DNA of 64,000 bases, from assembly GCF_009827615.1 (NCBI RefSeq), contig NZ_WTYU01000001.1, positions 1,013,001 to 1,077,000 of the forward strand, read 5' to 3'. The notes beneath the pieces are model-generated. The model did no database searches. It was not told the DNA's origin and was given only the letters and a program-made list of their open reading frames with translations. Shown one piece after another: positions 61,884 to 64,000 of this stretch (the stretch's first letter is position 1; each line of letters begins with the position of its first letter). The position numbers and the translations under genes are program-made. The DNA is from Allopontixanthobacter confluentis (lineage in GTDB: Bacteria; Pseudomonadota; Alphaproteobacteria; Sphingomonadales; Sphingomonadaceae).

Positions 61884-62867
61884 ATGGATACAGCCACGCT
61901 TCAGACATTCACGTCGCCGGTCGTGCTGTTTTTCATTCTTGGTCTGTTTGCGGCATTTGTCCGGTCCGATCTGGCCATACCGGAAGCACTGGCCAAGGGC
62001 ATGTCGCTCTACCTGATGGCAGCCATCGGGCTGAAAGGCGGCGTGGCGGTTGCAGAATCAGGCGTCGACAGCACGATTGGCAGCGTATTGCTGCTTGGCG
62101 TGGCTGCCAGCTTTCTGCTGCCACTGACAGCTTTTGCCATCCTGAAAACCCTTGGCCGGCTCGACCGGACAAATGCGGGCGCAGTGGCGGCGCATTATGG
62201 CTCTGTCAGCGTGGTAACCTATGTCACCGCGGTCGAAATTCTGGAACTGTCAGGCATGCCGCCTGCAGGCTATATGGTGGCGGTTCTGGCGGCGATGGAG
62301 ACACCCGCCATTCTGTCTGGCTTGCTGCTGGCACGCGGCATTGGAGGGCGCACAAGCAACGAGCAGTCCGATATGATGCGCGAGGTGTTTCTCAATGCAT
62401 CGGTCGTGCTGCTGCTGGGCAGTTTTGCCATAGGAATGGTTGCAGGGCCGTCAGGCTTTGCCGAAGTCAGCCCGTTTTTCGCCGCCGGCTTCAAAGGCGT
62501 GCTGTGCCTGTTCCTGCTGGACATGGGGCTGATTGCCGCCCGGCGGATCATGTCCGCACGAACGCTTACATGGCGGCTGGGGCTGATTGCCCTCGCCCTG
62601 CCCCTGGTCAACGGGATGATCGGCGTTTTTGCAGGTTCCGCCATTGGGCTGGAAGTGGGTTCAGCAGCGGCATTTGGCGTATTATGCGCCAGTGCCAGCT
62701 ATATCGCAGTGCCAGCAGCCATGCGCCTGGCGTTGCCGGAAGCTGACCCCGGCATTTATCTCACCATGTCACTCAGCATCACATTCCCGTTCAACATTCT
62801 GGTCAACATTGGCTTGATCACGGCCACCGCAGTCGCCTTGGCCGGGCCAATAGGGATATCGCCATGA
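61884..62867 (+). CDS. SbtA-type sodium-dependent bicarbonate permease
   Basis: The 327-residue protein matches the SbtA permease family, with about ten hydrophobic segments, a start DTATLQTFTSPVVLFFILG, and family-like LKGGVAVAESG, AAHYGSVSVVTYVTAVEIL, AAMETPAILSGLLLA and CASASYIAVPAAMRLALP. In cyanobacteria SbtA imports bicarbonate with sodium. The stop overlaps the next ATG (ATGA), coupling it to the PII-like gene. With the carbonic anhydrase it forms an inorganic-carbon module. It is divergent from lipA. Confidence 0.92.
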   Translation: MDTATLQTFTSPVVLFFILGLFAAFVRSDLAIPEALAKGMSLYLMAAIGLKGGVAVAESGVDSTIGSVLLLGVAASFLLPLTAFAILKTLGRLDRTNAGAVAAHYGSVSVVTYVTAVEILELSGMPPAGYMVAVLAAMETPAILSGLLLARGIGGRTSNEQSDMMREVFLNASVVLLLGSFAIGMVAGPSGFAEVSPFFAAGFKGVLCLFLLDMGLIAARRIMSARTLTWRLGLIALALPLVNGMIGVFAGSAIGLEVGSAAAFGVLCASASYIAVPAAMRLALPEADPGIYLTMSLSITFPFNILVNIGLITATAVALAGPIGISP

Positions 62868-63172
62868 CAGAAACCGTTGTCCGTAAACGGATCGAAATTC
62901 TTGCCGATACGCCATTGGCGCGGCGCGTGACTGACGTGATCGACCAGGTTGGCATCAGCGGGTGGACCGTGTTGCCAGTGCAGTCCGGCAGCGGCCGCGA
63001 TGGCCAGTGGCGTGAAGAACGTGTTACCGGGGCTGACAAATCGCTGATCCTGTCAATTGCGAGCGAGGAAAAGGCAGCCGCACTGGTCGATGCGCTTGCC
63101 CCCATTCTCACCAGCCATGGGCTGTTACTGACCATGTGGAATGTCGAAGTTATTCGTGGTGAACGTTTTTAA
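62864..63172 (+). CDS. PII-like signalling protein (CPII/SbtB type)
   Basis: The 102-residue protein has the size and beta-alpha-beta layout of PII-like proteins. A T-loop-like segment SGSGRDGQWREERVTGADKS lies at about residues 41-60, and the end is WNVEVIRGERF. The C-terminal Cys-Gly-Pro R-loop of cyanobacterial SbtB is absent. SbtB and the related CPII bind adenine nucleotides, and CPII also binds bicarbonate; they regulate their partner permease. It is coupled to the permease gene (ATGA) and overlaps the carbonic anhydrase start by 1 nt. Confidence 0.82.
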   Translation: MTETVVRKRIEILADTPLARRVTDVIDQVGISGWTVLPVQSGSGRDGQWREERVTGADKSLILSIASEEKAAALVDALAPILTSHGLLLTMWNVEVIRGERF

Positions 63173-63813
63173 TGTCTGAATTTTCCCAGCTTCTCGACGG
63201 TTACCGGCGTTTCCGTGCTGATGGTTACCCACGGCAAAGGGCGCGCTTCGACCATCTGGTGGAAGAAGGCCAATCGCCCCGAACCATGATTATCGCCTGT
63301 TCTGACAGCAGGGTTGATCCCGCGCAGATTTTCGATGTGGATCCGGGGCAGATTTTTGTCGTCCGGAATGTGGCGGCCATGGTCCCACCATTTGAAACGA
63401 CACCGGGCCTGCATGGCGTGTCAGCCGCGCTGGAATTTGCCGTTCAGGTGCTTCGGGTCGGCCATGTGATGGTGATGGGCCACGGCATGTGTGGCGGCTG
63501 CAAGGCTGCGCTGACGCAGGAACTGCATGGCACCGCGCCCGGCGAAGGCGGTTTTATTGCGGACTGGATCGGGATGCTGGACGAAGCGCGCGAACCAGTG
63601 GCGGCCAGATATGGCGTCGAAGGGCGCGACGCGGAACGGGCGATGGAACATGCCGCGGTAAAGGTGAGCCTGGCCAATTTGCGCACATTTCCCTGCGTCC
63701 GCCAGAAAGAGCGCAACGGCACCTTGAAATTGCACGGCGGTTTTTTCGCCATTTCCGAAGGCATCCTGCATCTGCTGGACGAGGAAACCGGCGAATTTCG
63801 GGCCGCGCCATGA
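63172..63813 (+). CDS. Beta-class carbonic anhydrase
   Basis: The 213-residue enzyme interconverts CO2 and bicarbonate. The zinc ligands are Cys43 in ACSDSRVDP, His104 and Cys107 in GHGMCGGC; the Asp45-Arg47 dyad is kept. NVAAMVPPFE and the C-terminal LHGGFFAISEG fit the family. No signal peptide is seen, so it is cytoplasmic. It is the third gene of the permease/PII-like/anhydrase operon (TAATG junction). Confidence 0.95.
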   Translation: MSEFSQLLDGYRRFRADGYPRQRARFDHLVEEGQSPRTMIIACSDSRVDPAQIFDVDPGQIFVVRNVAAMVPPFETTPGLHGVSAALEFAVQVLRVGHVMVMGHGMCGGCKAALTQELHGTAPGEGGFIADWIGMLDEAREPVAARYGVEGRDAERAMEHAAVKVSLANLRTFPCVRQKERNGTLKLHGGFFAISEGILHLLDEETGEFRAAP

Positions 63814-63817
63814 TGCG

Positions 63818-63831
63818 GCAAACCGGTTTGC
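63818..63831. promoter_or_regulatory. 14-bp palindrome before the NYN gene
   Basis: GCAAACCGGTTTGC is a perfect palindrome, and GTTTGCAA recurs in direct orientation at 63826-63833 and 63840-63847. The cluster lies in the 49-bp gap before the NYN start. It could be an operator; no T-run follows. Confidence 0.4.
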
Positions 63832-63862
63832 AACTGCCCGTTTGCAAGCTAGTCTTCGGCCT

Positions 63863-64000
63863 ATGTCTCATGAAACGCTCAAAAACATCGCCCTGCTGAT
63901 TGATGCAGACAACACCACCCCGCAAGGGATCGACCCTGTTCTGACCGTCATGGCGGAACTGGGTCAGGTGAATATTCGCCGCGCCTATGGCAATTTTGCC
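63863..64000 (+). CDS. NYN-domain protein, N-terminal part
   Basis: The frame begins at ATG 63863 and runs off the right edge, leaving 46 residues. MSHETLKNIALLIDADNTTP and then LGQVNIRRAYGNF match the start of the NYN (PIN-like) nuclease domain, with the catalytic Asp in LIDADN. Full-length family members often carry a C-terminal OST-HTH/LOTUS domain, which cannot be checked here. Confidence 0.85.
   Translation, partial: MSHETLKNIALLIDADNTTPQGIDPVLTVMAELGQVNIRRAYGNFA

Noticed and set aside
1-64000. CRISPR arrays, prophage, insertion sequences or defence islands
   Set aside because: No regularly spaced direct repeats, transposase, phage structural or defence-type genes were seen; the two tandem repeats found are short, contiguous and coding.

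Overview
The window reads as a gene-dense, GC-rich stretch of chromosome from an alphaproteobacterium, most likely order Sphingomonadales. A family-level guess (Erythrobacteraceae/Sphingomonadaceae) is inference only. Support comes from the conserved run dusB-ntrB-ntrC-ntrY-ntrX-hfq-hflX, a fused ispDF, a double-domain Hfq, hrcA-grpE next to dnaK-dnaJ, a type-3 (eukaryote/archaeal-like) ProS and a separate pdhC/lpd locus. I see no phage, transposon, integron, CRISPR array, rRNA or toxin-antitoxin pair. There is one tRNA (Ser, UGA).

Layout. 1-5.2 kb (mostly minus): VWA/CoxE-like protein (cut by the left edge), DUF817 membrane protein, a soluble chemoreceptor (plus), MoxR ATPase, a 4-TM protein and an ECF sigma factor. 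5.3-14.7 kb: parE, a lipoprotein PBP activator, rsmI-yraN-gshB, a DedA protein, xerC-hemW and a CAP-domain secreted protein. 14.1-21.6 kb: proteostasis and RNA block (rdgB, rph, hrcA-grpE, an HExxH protein, a copper chaperone, dnaK-dnaJ), with RpoH-like promoter matches before dnaK and hrcA. 21.7-36.7 kb: patatin-like lipase, radA-cvpA-NifU-like, MFS transporter-alr, phaR, proS, M28 peptidase, TupA-like ATP-grasp protein, rnr and a universal stress protein. 36.8-40 kb: pyruvate dehydrogenase E2, an SH3-like secreted protein and E3. 40-48.5 kb: tRNA-Ser, a lytic transglycosylase, then an overlapping run of D,D-carboxypeptidase-tmk-holB-metG-tatD-MBL hydrolase-56-aa membrane protein, then mazG. 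48.6-58 kb (minus, read right to left): dusB-ntrBC-ntrYX-hfq-hflX. 58-61.8 kb: ispDF, a periplasmic protein, cinA-like pncC, and (minus) a COQ10-type protein with lipA. 61.9-64 kb: an SbtA-type bicarbonate permease, a PII-like protein and a beta-carbonic anhydrase in one overlapping operon, then the start of a NYN-domain protein.

Most of this is housekeeping. The points most worth a second look are the SbtA/PII-like/carbonic anhydrase operon with no visible carbon-fixation gene, the tandem Hfq, an apparent CTG start of hflX inside a CTGA overlap with hfq, an NtrX lacking the sigma54-contact motif, a long hairpin between dnaK and dnaJ, a five-codon minicistron coupled to an MFS gene, and a NifU-like protein that seems to have lost one cluster ligand. 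No gap between genes exceeds about 300 bases except 39984-40483, which holds a hairpin, a possible small ORF and the tRNA.
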